From assembly GCA_964019335.1 (NCBI GenBank), contig OZ025700.1, positions 1 to 64,000 on the forward strand: a stretch of DNA of 64,000 nt. Direction: 5' to 3'. Under the pieces are notes generated by a model. It saw nothing but the letters and a program-made list of their open reading frames with translations, did no database searches and was not told where the DNA came from. Of this stretch, positions 18,904 to 30,166 are shown one piece after another. The first letter of the stretch is position 1. Each line of letters starts with the position of its first letter. Source of the stretch: Diplonema japonicum. Its lineage: Eukaryota > Euglenozoa > Diplonemea > Diplonemida > Diplonemidae. The translations under genes were made by a program, and so were the position numbers.

Positions 18904-20535
18904 TTACAACTTTGCGGCCTTCTTTCTCCTCCACGCCTCTGGAGAACCTCTAGTCTTCCATGTGTGGATAGCCTGTAAATGTAAAAAAGAAAAAAATAAA
19001 GCTGTACCTTCGGCTTATCGTGTCCAGTGAGCTGTCGAGGCATCCCTGTTGCTTCCACTGCACGTTGCCAGATTGAAGAGTGAACGTTAACCTGAGATGG
19101 TGATGGTGATAATTGTGCATACTGCCCGCCTTCCGCTAGCGATGAGCTTCATCGGGACCATGACCATGTAGTCGTGCACCGAACCTACACAGACTCCGCT
19201 AAATCCCCTCATTGCTGCATGAACAGCCTCGTGAGCCATGCGTGCGCAGTAGCTGTGGTGTGTTGTCATAGATATAAAAGCTGCATACATGTTGTCATTC
19301 GGTGTTGCCGGAATGGACCTGATCATGTACGACGGATCGATAAAAAAGCAGCGCCCGCCCACCGTCTTTGTCAAATGGTCGTTGATTCTTTTTTTAATGA
19401 GGTTGCCGATTTCACCGTAGATGATGTGCCCGGTTGCGTCCTTCTGATTCGTGGCGCAGTACCTCTGCCCTGCCCCTTCTGCTACTACAACAACCGCGTG
19501 GCCCTTCCTTCCCAATCTGTATTCAATGTGCTCCAGTAGCCCCCCTGGGCCATCAAACTCAAAGTCTACCTCAGGGATCAGAACGGCATCTGTCAGGTTA
19601 GAGGCCAGAGCAGCGTTTCTCGCAACGAATCCACTGTCTCTGCCCATCAGTTTCACGATGCCGACTCCGTTGAAGCAGCTGGACGCCTCAACAAAAGCGG
19701 AACGGATGGCGGCCACTGATTCATCGACGGCTGTGTGGAATCCAAAGCTACGGTCAAAGAACAAGATGTCCTAAGTGAGGGTGCAATACGAGTGTGAATG
19801 ATGTCATACATTATCGATCGTCTTGGGAATACCGATGATGCTGATCTTTAGGCCCCGCTCCTTGACCACCTGGAAGACAATGTCGGCGGCCCATTGTGTT
19901 CCATCACCACCCACTACGTATAAATGATTGACATTCATGTCAACAAGCGTGTCTACAATGTAATCGGGATCGAAACCACCTCTTCCTGCTCCGAGGATTG
20001 ACCCGCCCTTGGTGTGAATCTCTTCCACAACTGCCGGGGTGAGCACAAGAGGTGGGAATTTCTTTGTGTCGAAACCGTTGTAGCCGTTCCTGAAACCGAT
20101 GATGCTACCAGGTGTGCGCAGACCGTAATTTCCGTACAATCCGATGGTGACGTCACGAATGATGCTGTTCAGACCAGGACACAGACCACCACAGGTTACG
20201 ATCCCTGCTCGAACATCTTTTGGGTCCCACATGATGTTGGTAGTAGGGCCTGCACGTCGCACGCACGTTTCACTTCCTGTGGAGAATGGAGTTGGGTGTC
20301 AAAACATACGCTTCCCACCGCTGACCACTATGTTCGTGATAACTGCATCGTTGGGCTTGTGGAACTTCATCCCTGGGAACTTGATGGCCATTGGATTCTT
20401 CCGCTCTTTCATGGCTGTCCACGATTTTACCTCGTTCTCATCCAAGCAAGTGTCCTGCAAGAAGTCGGCTGCGTGGCAGGGCTGCACCATATCAATACGT
20501 GGTTTGATGGCATCTTGAATCTTCTGCAAATCCAT
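18904..20535 (-). CDS. Phosphofructokinase (kinetoplastid/plant-type, GGDGT) with C-terminal AKL
   Basis: Five exons (20535-20310, 20276-19810, 19770-19123, 19091-19008, 18972-18904) give 497 aa; introns are 33, 39, 31 and 35 nt (the last starts GTACAG). Motifs: GGLCPGLNSIIR ~105-116, GGDGTQ 198-203, PKTIDND 226-232 (Asn231/Asp232 split by intron 2), FGFHTAV, VKLMGRDSGF. Gly rather than Asp in GGDG predicts ATP as phosphoryl donor, and Lys227 is typical of the PPi-PFK-like lineage that includes kinetoplastid ATP-PFKs. The last residues are Ala-Lys-Leu, a canonical PTS1 peroxisome/glycosome signal. This fits glycolysis inside glycosome-like peroxisomes. The PTS1 is encoded by a separate small last exon. 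Confidence 0.95.
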
Positions 20536-20627
20536 GACGGCTACCTATGTGGAGATGGTAAAAATCAAGAAAGAAGTCATCACAATTACAACTATTAAAA
20601 GGTACAAAGTGGTAGCGCTGTAAAGTA

Positions 20628-22558
20628 CTACCTGTGAAGCGGTGCGGAGTGGATCGGCCGTCTTGCTTGCCGACTGTTGTTGTGAATGCTTCGCTGGAAG
20701 CATACCTGCAGTACTGGGGGAACAAGTCCTCCACATTCAGCTCCCTTTTGCATGTGCTTTCTGCGGGGTCTTTTTGGACAGTGCCAAAAGCGAGCGACAA
20801 GCACGAAACCTGCAACAACGAGTGCCAGCTGCAACTTGCACATACCTCAGTTGCTGCATTGAGCTCGGCAACAGGCGTGGTGTCTGCCGTACAGGGAGGC
20901 TCTAACTTCTTTGGTTCTACATCTTTTTGCACCACCACACAGTTGTCTTCAATACGCTGCCTGTCATGCACACTGACCGGCTCCTTTATCCCAAGTGCTT
21001 TGTCTCGGATCTCTTTTCTGATGCGTTCTTTTTCCTGTCTAGCCATCTTGAGGTGCTCCTCACGCTGCTTTGCCTGTTTCTCCATTACCCCCTTCCTCAT
21101 CTCGTCCCTCTTGATTTCTTGTTTGACCAGTGCAGCCGCAACATTTTGTTTATATCCCCTCATCAGGCTCAGTCTTTTCTTATTGTCTTTGGCGCATATT
21201 AACAGCTGGAGCTTTAGTTCTCTCTTGGTTCTAACAACGGCCTCGTTCTCCATTTTATGTTTTTGCAAGTAAATTTCCTTTTTAACCTTGGTCACGAGAA
21301 GGGAGTTTGCCGCTTTAGCACGCTCCAAATTGTACCTTGTTCTCCGTATTTCTGCCGCCTTCGCTGACGTTTCCTGACGCCGCTTCTGTTCATTTGTGGC
21401 TTCTGCTTGCTGATTTTTGATGCTTTTTATGCGGCACTGCGAGTCTTCTATTTTCACAAACACGTGCAGCGAGTTGTTCTCTTCTTCTTGCTGGCGTACC
21501 TTTCGTTGCTTGGCCATTGATGCTGTGTGGCATAACTTATTTATCTTCAGCATCTCGCGGTCACGTGCCTTCTGCAGCATCATGTTTCTGCACCTTTGGT
21601 CGTGCAACTCTAGTTTGTGCTCCAGCTGTGCTCTCTGCAGCTCATTATGCTGCTCTGAGGCAAACGCAACCAGCTCCTGTCGCTCTTTAACAAGTGCCAT
21701 TCGCTGCTGGGATGCTTTCTTGAGCATCTGTTGTCTTTTCTCCGCTTCCTTTTTGCGTTTCGAATTTTGCTCATCTCTCTTGGCTGCCAGCAGTTTGAGT
21801 TCTGTTGCTTTTATATTGAACCGCTCTTCGTTCTGAAGCGTCAGCTGCTGCATCTTCATTTGGTGCTCCTTGTGCGATATGGCTATATTCTGCGACAACT
21901 CAGCTTTCTTTTTCTTTTCTGCTTCTTGCTGTTTTCTGTTGCATTCCTCAGCGTTTGCGTACAGTATGTCGGCCTCCTGTGCCAGTCTCCGCTCTTTGTT
22001 AACATTGCGCAGCTCGATCTCCCGGAACCGCTTTGCCTCTTCGTTGTTCGTGGTTCCTGTTTGCTGGGCAAATATTTTTCTTTTTCTCTTGTTCAGCCAC
22101 AAAGCACGCCGAATCACGGCACAAGTATCCTCTTGCTCAGCATAAGGCCTGATCGGGAAGTAGCTGTCAGCATCTTCCACCTTCAAATCCTCAACTTTCT
22201 TTCCCAGAATATTAGCACAATGCAAAACGAGTTCCATCACGAGCTTCCCCGTACCCTCTGTGGCTGCAAGCTTTCGTATTTTACGAGCAAGATACGCCCT
22301 CTCAGCACGGATCATTTGTCTTTTAGACCTTTGTCTTGTCTCGAAGTGCTGCCATCTCAGTGACTCGTGGCCTTTAGGGAGAAAGCTGTCAGTGACACTT
22401 TGTATTGGCAGCAGTTCTTCTAAATCTATACCCTGGCGCAAGCATGCTAGCTGTGTCAGCTTGTCTTCTACATCCACCACAACTACGTGAGCAGGTCCTT
22501 CATCTTCATCCTCGCTGGTGCTGTGGTTATCTAATTCGTCATATTTGTTATCTTTCAT
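20628..22558 (-). CDS. Long Lys/Glu-rich coiled-coil protein
   Basis: Three exons (22558-20846, 20809-20706, 20673-20628) give 620 aa; introns are 36 nt (stop-free) and 32 nt. The N-terminus is acidic (STSEDEDEGP). From ~150 to ~520 it is an almost unbroken charged helix rich in K, R, E and Q (for example RKKEAEKRQQMLKKASQQRM), probably a long coiled coil or single alpha helix. A short Pro/Cys-containing tail follows. No enzymatic domain is seen. Such proteins in protists are often axonemal or basal-body components, but nothing here proves it. CACTAGCAG lies 4 nt before the ATG. Confidence 0.8.
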
Positions 22559-22617
22559 AAGGCTGCTAGTGTGTAGTAGGTATCACGTGATTTGAAAATC
22601 TAATGGTAAGACTCAGC

Positions 22618-22925
22618 CTACTCCGTTTGTGGTTTGTGAGAAGCTTTCCACTTTTCAACAAAGCCGTCATCCTGTAGCGCTTGGTGTGAATCACGTGGCA
22701 TACCTGGAACTGTTGGTTCATTGCATCACACCCATGGCACGCCTTGATCCTCTGCTCTTCTCGGATAATGTCCTTCATAATACCCTGCCGTCTCAGATCC
22801 TGCCCCGCCTGTTCTGTGTACATCAGGTAACTGAAACTAGCCGACACCCATACAACGGCAAAACCCGCGTATGCCCACACAGGGAGCAGATTCGACTTCT
22901 TCGATATTCGAGTTGTGCGATTCAT
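22618..22925 (-). CDS. Small single-pass membrane protein, unknown
   Basis: Two exons (22925-22704, 22671-22618; intron 32 nt) give 91 aa. A basic N-terminus (MNRTTRISKK) precedes one hydrophobic helix (VWAYAGFAVVWVSASFSYLM), then a charged region with CHGC and a polar tail ending HKPQTE. Size and layout resemble small mitochondrial inner-membrane or respiratory-complex accessory proteins, but no family was recognised. AATAATAG lies 3 nt before the ATG. Confidence 0.6.
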
Positions 22926-22991
22926 CTCCTATTATTGCTTGATCACGGCACAGTGATAAAATGAAATGACTATATGAAGGAAAAAGGCGGC

Positions 22992-23395
22992 TTACGGCTC
23001 ACCCACACCCCATTCCTCTACCTTCCAAGCGCCATCGTACTGAGATAATGTGTTTTTCTTTTATGAAACGTGGGGAGCGGCATACCTCACGGCACATCAC
23101 CCAGTCCTCCATGCCAAGGCCACCCTCTTGCTTCACATTAACTAAGCACCTGTGTGTAAATAGTACAGGTTCGCAAGGCACACCTCCGGTCAGGCCCGTC
23201 AGTGCACGACTCCTCCACGTATGTGTACGTGACGACACCGTCAGCAAACAACTGCATCTGCCTCCCTAAGGGTCCATTCATGTCGTGCTGCGATATCTTC
23301 CCACCAGATACAGCGTTCACACCATCCAAGTCTTGTTGAATGAAGGCTTGTACTTGCCTCTCAACAATAGCCGGTGCCTCCATTTCTATCGCCAT
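22992..23395 (-). CDS. Small soluble protein, unknown
   Basis: Three exons (23395-23184, 23149-23086, 23039-22992) give 107 aa; the first intron uses a GTGTG donor (34 nt), the second GTATG (46 nt). The model is supported by frame consistency and by the ACAG 10 nt before the ATG. No signal peptide or membrane segment. Features: helical N-terminus (IVERQVQAFIQQDLDGVNAV), three Cys, and a Trp/Glu-rich C-terminus (DGAWKVEEWGVGEP). No family was recognised. Confidence 0.55.
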
Positions 23396-23468
23396 TTTTA
23401 GTTTGCCTGTACGTGTTTGCAACAAGTCATGTCAGCACAATATCAAACATCTATCTATTGAACAACGC

Positions 23469-23963
23469 CTACTCAGCGATCTCGTACAGTTCTTGCAGAT
23501 TGAACAAAACCCGCTTCTCGCGCTGAATGTCAAGGGAGCCTGTCTGCTTCAAGGCTGCCTGGATGGTGCGCATGTAAAGGAAGGATAAAGGGATGGACTT
23601 CGTGTCCTTCATGCGCCTTTTCGTCTTTCTATTCTCTCTGCTAAAGGTGTCAGTCAACGTCATCTCTAGGTTGTCTATGTATGACCCGCACTCTTCTTTC
23701 AATGTGCTCATGGCTTCCGGCGAGATGTCGAACAAGGAAGCCTCTTCTTCCACTTCATCTGCATGCAGCTGCAGATGTTGTGTTGCCGACAAGTTGAAAG
23801 GTATGATGGGAGGCTCGTCAAAAGTAAACTCGCTACCACCTAAATCCGCCACAGCCCGCCCCCCTTCACGCAGCACGGCGTCCACCCTGCTGATGTCGTT
23901 GTACACGTCATCCTCCTCATCGTCATAGCCCGCAGGCATGGATCCAGGCAAACCGATGCTCAT
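23469..23963 (-). CDS. Small acidic protein, unknown
   Basis: One exon, 164 aa. The N-terminus is acidic (DDEEDDVYNDIS). The C-terminal half is helical with a basic stretch (SRENRKTKRRMKD) and ends LFNLQELYEIAE. The start was chosen because CACTACAG lies 8 nt upstream. No family was recognised. It lies between the Alg14-Alg13 gene and another small unknown, with gaps of 115 and 73 nt. Confidence 0.6.
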   Translation of the reverse strand: MSIGLPGSMPAGYDDEEDDVYNDISRVDAVLREGGRAVADLGGSEFTFDEPPIIPFNLSATQHLQLHADEVEEEASLFDISPEAMSTLKEECGSYIDNLEMTLTDTFSRENRKTKRRMKDTKSIPLSFLYMRTIQAALKQTGSLDIQREKRVLFNLQELYEIAE

Positions 23964-24078
23964 ATCAGTGCCTGTAGTGCAAGTCACTCGAGTACAAAAG
24001 GGTATTTGAAATGTTCACGTAACGAGGTATCAAGTTCAGCGGGTCTGTTCATTCAGGAAAGCCGTTTGGCCGCCAAAG

Positions 24079-25334
24079 CTAATCGACTATCTTCTTCAAG
24101 CATTGAAGAAATACGTCACTTGGATGCTTTGGGAATGCGTTTCTCTGCGGAGATGCTCGCTGTGCGTGGTTCACAAGGTGCAACACGGGCACATACCTTC
24201 AAAACTTCAATCAGAGCATCTGGGCGGCACCACTGCACTACTCCGTATTTCTCCAGTTCGATTGCAAGCTGCACTTGGTGGTTGGCCATGAGAGTTTCGT
24301 TAGGCACAGTGATCACCCGGCGGTCTTTCAGGAGGCAGTCCAGCAAGGTGCCGGCACCGGCATGTGTGATAACCTAGTTATTATTGCCGTGAGCAATGCA
24401 GCATACCAGTGACGCTGTCGAAATGATATTTGGTATCTCCTTGCTGTACTGGAGGACTTCTACCTTATCAAGACCAGGAAGCACCTTTGGGACGTAGCCA
24501 TTGCCCCTTTGGATAATGATCTTTTTCACGCCCATGTCTAACAGGCTCTTGACGAATTCCTCGTTGTCGCACGCCTCGATAAGAGCATCGAACTTGGTGC
24601 TTCCGACCGTTACCAAGGCAGTCCCGTCACCAGCACCGGCCTTCTTCTCGTCGACCTTCGGGGGGGTGGAGCCAAGCAACTTGCACCTCCCTGCATGAAG
24701 GGCAGCGGGGTAGTGCTCGTGCAAGGGGTCCCATTGCACGGTGAAGTGGTCGACAAGCTTGAATAAGATCTTGCCACTCATGGAAAGGTGTTCTACACAC
24801 GCCATACTCTCTGAGTAGATGATACCGATCCTCTGTATTATTCATTACGGGTAAACTTACATAACATACCTTTATCCCCAGGATACGGGAGAGGTATGCA
24901 GCGGCACAGATGGGGACGCACGTCCCCGGGCCGTTGCAGAGTACCACATCAGGGAGCGTTTGAAACACAATCTTAAAACTGTTCCCACAGCTGTACAAGG
25001 TTGTGAAGACAGACGATGGATACGACTGCCCTACCTCTCTGGCCCGTGGCACATATCGAACGTCTGCTTTCTTGCCTCGTTTCTCCTCAAAGCTCGCTGC
25101 CTTCTCGGCACTCCCTTTGTCAGTGTCGGCCACAACGTACGTTGCAGTGTACCGATGCCAGTCGGGAATCGTTCCAAGGTCGTAAAACATCTCTGTAGTA
25201 TGCCCACCACTCCCCAGGACAGCCAGAAGCCTTATGGGCCCCTTCGCGACGCGTCTCTTCTCATTTTTTTTCGGCAGTGCCGCGTAAACACGCCACAGCA
25301 CAAGTACCAAAACAGCCACTACATATTGTATCAT
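24079..25334 (-). CDS. Alg14-Alg13 fusion, UDP-GlcNAc transferase of dolichol-linked glycan synthesis
   Basis: Four exons (25334-24870, 24832-24407, 24373-24197, 24144-24079) give 377 aa; introns are 37, 33 and 52 nt. The N-terminal half is Alg14-like: an N-terminal membrane anchor (VVAVLVLVLWRVYAAL), LAVLGSGGHTTEM, then LCNGPGTCVPICAAA. The C-terminal half is Alg13-like: ALVTVGSTKFDALIEA, IIQRGNGYVPKV, and the UDP-GlcNAc-binding THAGAGTLLDCLL. In yeast and humans Alg13 and Alg14 are separate subunits that add the second GlcNAc to the lipid-linked oligosaccharide on the cytosolic face of the ER. Here they form one polypeptide in the order membrane subunit then catalytic subunit, a form known from some protists. 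ACACTCAG lies 11 nt before the ATG. Confidence 0.9.
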
Positions 25335-25445
25335 CGCAACGGCACCTGAGTGTTCTGGGTTGTCAAGAACGCGAATAAAAATTGATGGATCTGAACATAA
25401 GGTACATGGCTTAGTCCTGTTAACGACTATACTGGTGTAACGTGT

Positions 25446-27385
25446 TTAATCCCCAGAACCCCCGGTATCATGCTGCTTGCTTTCCTTGATCTGTGCAGAT
25501 GGCAAAAGGGGCAACAACATACCTTCGAAATGCGAAGCTCATCCAGCGGCACGGGAATGGCATTGAACCTCAATATCTTTGGCAGCCTGATATATCTCCT
25601 GGTGTTGATCATGACCCACAGCCTGAACTTCTTATGCGTAAGATACGTCGGCTGTTGCTTGATGGCGACACCCAGACTCCGTAAGAACCCATCGCTGTTG
25701 TGGTACGACTCGTCGACAGTGACATAAATCCAGTGCCCCTTGCCCATGCCCCATCGTACTACTTCACGTAGCACTGACCTCTCGCTCTTCACGTGCTGCA
25801 CAAGGAACGAACGCACGGTAAATCCCAACCTTTCCCCTAATTTCTCAATCTGCATTGAGGGGTCTGCCTGCAAACCGTAGCAAACGAGGGGTGTGATGTT
25901 AGTAGAGGACAGCCACTTCTCCTCAAGATCATTCTCCGTCACAGGTTTGAACGACTCCTGCAAACCGTGTTTGTCGTCCTCCAGCAGGTCCTGCACACAC
26001 CGCTTGATCCTGAATATCATGTAATCAAACTCATCCGGGCGCAGCCTTGCTGTTTTGCCGGTGAATAAATCCAGGAACTCTTGTTTGTCGAGCCTCTCAT
26101 CCCTGTCTTCGTCCTTTTGTGTCAATAGCACCTGAGCGTTGTGCTTCCCCTGCTGAGCCGACCAATCATTGTATCGTATCAGCACTTTGCGAAGCTCGTC
26201 AGCTTCGATATAGCCACTTCCGTCCCAGTCCCACTCGTAGAAGAGTCCAAGCATGTTCCTATCCCGTCTCTCCGTCTCAGCCATTCTCGACGTCTTGCTG
26301 ACACTACCTGTCAAATACTTTATCAAGTTGTCAAACTCGTTCGGTACCTTGTTGCAGGTCATGTGGGACATATATCTGTGGAACTCGTCCTGATCCAACC
26401 TTCCGTCGCTGTTCAGGTCAATCACCGTCATCAGCGCGTTAGCTTTATCTTCCTTCTCGTCCTCTGACCACTTGTAAAAGTTGGCCAACACATCACGCAA
26501 CTCATTCAGCTCGATATAACCGCTCCCATCCATTGATATGTTTGAGCTCTTGTCCCAAGTGTGGAACAGCTTCCCGATGTCTGCATACCTCCTTTCCAAC
26601 TCAAGGATGCCCGGTCTGAAAGGTGCCAGGTACTTTTTCATTTTGCTCTCCAGCTTACTTTGGTAGGACTTCCGTGCTGCTTCGCACTCCGAGGCAGCTT
26701 CAGCCAATATATCTGTTGCGCAATATGTGAAGTCTTCAGGGAAGCTATCTATGTCCTCGGCAACAACTGCATCCACGGCAGGCTCGAAGTCTGGCTGCGC
26801 ATCTTGCAGAGGTAACAGCTCGTGTATGCGGGAGAGGTTAAAGTTGCACCCCAAAGAGACGTTGGACTCGGAGACGGGGACGGGTGGGACATACGTTTCA
26901 TGCAGAGGTGCAGGGGGCTTGGTACGGGTGGTAACAAGAGGGGCTTCCTTGACGGGTGCTTGGGGTTTGCTAGCTGACTTTGACGTGCTGACGCTTGTTC
27001 GTGTTTTAAGTGCCTTCACGCTGCTTGATTTCTTGAGTGACTTCAGCGGCTGCTTCTTTTTGAAGCAGGGTATGGTGTTGGAAGGCTCTTTGTCCCCCAG
27101 CACTACCCAGTCTGACGCCCCGCGTTCGTGCAGCACTTCACACAGCGAGTCGTCCTCGTCGATGGTTTTAATATTCCTCAAGATCTTCTTGATAGTACCC
27201 AGTTCTCGTATCCCGAAATCGTCACGCAAGTCGTCCTTTCCCAGCTCACCCAAAGCCATCCCATCGATACGATGTAACCTCACCTTGTGTTTGAAGTGTG
27301 AGCTAGCCCATGGTTTGCTCTGTAGCTTGTTACACACATCATCCACACTCCATAAACATATCGGGTTCTTTTTTATTTTGGTCAT
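25446..27385 (-). CDS. SAM / EF-hand / dynein-D6-like chimeric protein
   Basis: Two exons (27385-25523, 25490-25446; intron 32 nt) give 635 aa. A SAM-like domain covers ~9-70 (LWSVDDVCNKL...DDFGIRELGTIKKIL). After a basic/Pro-rich linker come EF-hands with recognisable loops DGSGYIELNEL, DLNSDGRLDQDEF, DWDGSGYIEADEL and DEDRDERLDKQEF. The C-terminal ~170 residues resemble the dynein heavy-chain D6/AAA6 region: TPLVCYGLQADPS (family: PL.F.LSPGADP), MGKGHWIYVTVDE (family: GHWV.LQNCHL) and KKFRLWVMIN (family: PDFRLWLTS). There is no Walker A, so it is not a motor. It could be a calcium-regulated adaptor. GTCACAG lies 7 nt before the ATG. Confidence 0.75.
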
Positions 27386-27851
27386 TTTTGCCTGTGACGA
27401 ACAGTACATGGAGAACAAATATAAAGAGAATAATAACGTAAGAGAAGTCTCTGTGTAAAGGGAGGCGTGCAAAAGAAAGTCGAGCAGGCTCCTTGTGGTC
27501 GTTCTGGCCCTGCTCTTGCATATCCGGAAAAGAACAAAGTATAAGTACAAAGGGCCCGCCAGAATGTGATGTTACATTGTTGCAAGCAGCACCGCAATGC
27601 TGAAAGAGGGCGCAGAGGCACCTCGTATCTATTGTGATGCTCTGTACAGCCCGAGGCAGTCAGTGGTTATGTACAGAAGACATTATGAAGGATGTCTGGC
27701 TTGTACTGTGCGCCTTGTCAGTTGAGGGGAGGGGTAAACGAAAGTAGGAAAGAAATGCAAACACAAAGAAAGAAGGAAGGATAATAAAACAAATGGTAAG
27801 GTTGAACGAAGCCTGCAATAACTATTTATTTTCGCATTGAAGAAACAGAGG
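27386..27851. other. Intergenic spacer
   Basis: 466 nt with purine-rich stretches near 27720-27800. No gene or RNA signature seen. Confidence 0.6.
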
Positions 27852-29280
27852 TCAGGTGGTGTGTGTTAACCTCTTCGTGAGCGGCGCTATGGCGTACGAG
27901 TAACTCGTCTCTATCGCTTCAAGTGCTGCGTTCACAGACGCAGTGAGGTGGCGAATGCCCGTTCCTATTGCTTCACGTGTCTGCAGGGTGATATAGGGCT
28001 GTGATCAACCATACCTGTAACAAGCTGTCGGTGTTTTCAACATTCATGATTGCGCGCCTTTCGAGGGATCTTAGTAGCTGCAGGGACTCCTTTCCCATGT
28101 ACAGGATGGCCTGTCTGTGCTTGCTTCTCAACTCGGAAGCAGCTCTCGCAGCCGGAACAACGCCATCACATGCTATATGGGAAAGCCCTTTGATCCCCTT
28201 CAAGCGCTCCAAGGACGTCTTCGAACACAGCAGCGCTACAAGCTGCGAGGCATCTTTCACGGCCTCCGAAGTCACGTACCCGACCGCCTCGTACACCACT
28301 GTGCATACAGCTTGGTTGTCATCCGCCTGATGCACCTTCTTCATGTTCGACGCTATGACAGCCCCTAGAGGGTGGCTGCTCATCTTCAAGTTGATTTCCT
28401 CTTCGAAGTCAAACACCTGCGGCAACGGCGTTAACTGACGTGTCACTTCGTTAACCGCAGGCTGCAACACTGTAGGCACCTTCCCCTTGCCTCTGCACTT
28501 CATGGAAGCCTTGGCAGCAAATGCCATGTACTTGCTCCCACGCTCCCACGCCATTTTATAGCTTGCGGGAGGCTCTTCGCGCAGCATCTCCGCAACAGGG
28601 GACTCACTTGTCGTAGCCAATGATATCACATCGTCAGTCACAGACGGCACGTGGCTCCTGCTTTCCATATCTATCTCCTCCAGGCTGGGGTCCACGTCGT
28701 CAGGGATGTCGGCGCTGCCGAGTGTTGAAAAGGAGTACATCGGAGGAGGAAGAGGTATTGAAACAGACGTACACGGTTTAGGGGGGTCTGGTGGGGGCGC
28801 GCTCTCCATGGGAGAAATGGGTGGTGTGGTGGAGGGAACACGCACTGGAAAAGGGGGTTCAAGGCTAGAGGGTGTGGAATCTTGAATTATTTCTTGGTCT
28901 TGTACAGTACATAAAGGTGCAGTCAGGCCTTCCGCTTCTGGGGTGTTGGCTGGAATAGCTGTCCGTTCAGCACTTGCATTCTCCGCTATATCTACGTCCA
29001 AGTTGAAGACACTGTCAACTGCCGACTCCATCCATTTCACTATGTTACAACCACCTTCTTCTTTACCGTTTTTATTACTCTGAGTCTGTGTTTCAGTCTG
29101 GGTCTCATTCGTTCCGTCGTCCTCGCGCGCTTCTACTCGTGTTGGTGTCCCCAAGTGCTCAATGTCGTAGCATATGTCAGACAGCTCTTTCGAAGCCGCT
29201 TTGCGCACAGTGTCTACTGCCGACTCCACCCACTGCACGAATGATGAACCGTTCTGCTGCCCATCTCGCACGCGCTCCAT
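27852..29280 (-). CDS. Unknown protein with duplicated W-x-ESAVD motif
   Basis: Two exons (29280-28015, 27980-27852; intron 34 nt) give 464 aa. The N-terminal half contains the same motif twice, ~75 residues apart: FVQWVESAVDTV and IVKWMESAVDSV, embedded in a polar linker. A Pro-rich segment follows (PPPDPPKPC), then an Ala-rich helical C-terminal half (for example AWERGSKYMAFAAKASMK; KDASQLVALLCSKTSLERL) resembling the senescence/spartin-type helical repeat in composition, which I could not confirm. No enzyme motif. CACTACAG lies 16 nt before the ATG. Confidence 0.65.
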
Positions 29281-29434
29281 GGGGCCGCAAACCCCTGTAG
29301 TGTGGTGAGTCTAATGAAACAGGAGCACCATAATACAATATAGTTTTTTTTTTTCTCGCAAAAAAAAGAGATGAACGGTACTGGCCGTGACACCGTAAGG
29401 GGTAGACAGATCCAGACGGCACTTTTTTTTTCAT

Positions 29435-30166
29435 TCATCTGAAATGTTTGCTCCTCCGTGGAACCTCGTCTAGAGGGTTCGTTTGGGGTTTGGAAGGGAT
29501 GCGGGGTGCTGTTCGAAACTGCTTTTTATCCTTACCGAGAGCCGCAGGTGGCTCCACAGGTTGTCTATCCCGCGTAGGGGTGTAACTTGCCCCGTATTCC
29601 TTGTTGATTGGGGCCCAACCTTCGATGAGAACACGGGTGGCCCTGACACGGTGCACCTCGTAGATGATATGGTGGAGATCTTGTTCGGAGCGGATTGCAT
29701 GCCCTTGGATGGACTCAAGAATCATGCCCACTTCTATCCCAGCGACGTCGGCGGGTCCATCACGTGTCACCTGTACCACTTTGAGGGGCTGTGTGGATGT
29801 ATGACGCTCCAATACCAGTCCCAGGTCATCTCCCCTGTTATCGAGAATGACTTCAAACATCTGAGGCGACGGCCCCGCAACAAAACAATCATCCTCATAG
29901 TGCCCCTTCGAACCGCACCTTCTGCACAGCGGCGATGGGCACTGCTTTGCAACATGACCGAACCCATGGCAGATGCTGCATGGCATCGCCCTGCTCCTCC
30001 TCTCCCTACACCGAGGGCACAGATCAGGCGAAGGGCACAGTGACGCCGTGTGGCCTCTACCATTGCAAGAAAGACACACAGCTTCTGCTCCAAATATCAA
30101 GTTATTTGTGGTGACGGGCCAGTCACCCTTGGACACCTCATCCCCACATAGTTGGCATGTTCTCAT
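29435..30166 (-). CDS. CCHC zinc-knuckle protein with a PDZ domain
   Basis: Single exon, 243 aa. Cys-rich N-terminal half: CQLCGDE, then zinc knuckles of the C-x2-C-x4-H-x4-C type at CLSCNGRGHTASLC, CSICHGFGHVAKQC and CRRCGSKGHYEDDC, plus an extra CPRCRER...C. These knuckles usually bind single-stranded RNA or DNA. From ~105 to ~190 there is a PDZ domain (LGLVLERH, GPADVAGIEVGMILESIQG). The basic C-terminal tail is unstructured. Zinc knuckles with PDZ is an unusual pairing. AATACAG lies 4 nt before the ATG. Confidence 0.85.
   Translation of the reverse strand: MRTCQLCGDEVSKGDWPVTTNNLIFGAEAVCLSCNGRGHTASLCPSPDLCPRCRERRSRAMPCSICHGFGHVAKQCPSPLCRRCGSKGHYEDDCFVAGPSPQMFEVILDNRGDDLGLVLERHTSTQPLKVVQVTRDGPADVAGIEVGMILESIQGHAIRSEQDLHHIIYEVHRVRATRVLIEGWAPINKEYGASYTPTRDRQPVEPPAALGKDKKQFRTAPRIPSKPQTNPLDEVPRRSKHFR

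Noticed and set aside
19174-20598. Plus-strand ORFs opposite PFK
   Set aside because: Antisense shadows of a gene with a full set of PFK motifs.
29275-29300. Single GGGTTTGCGG match to the terminal array in the leader of the 27852-29280 gene
   Set aside because: One 10-bp match is expected by chance in 64 kb of this composition and is not tandem.
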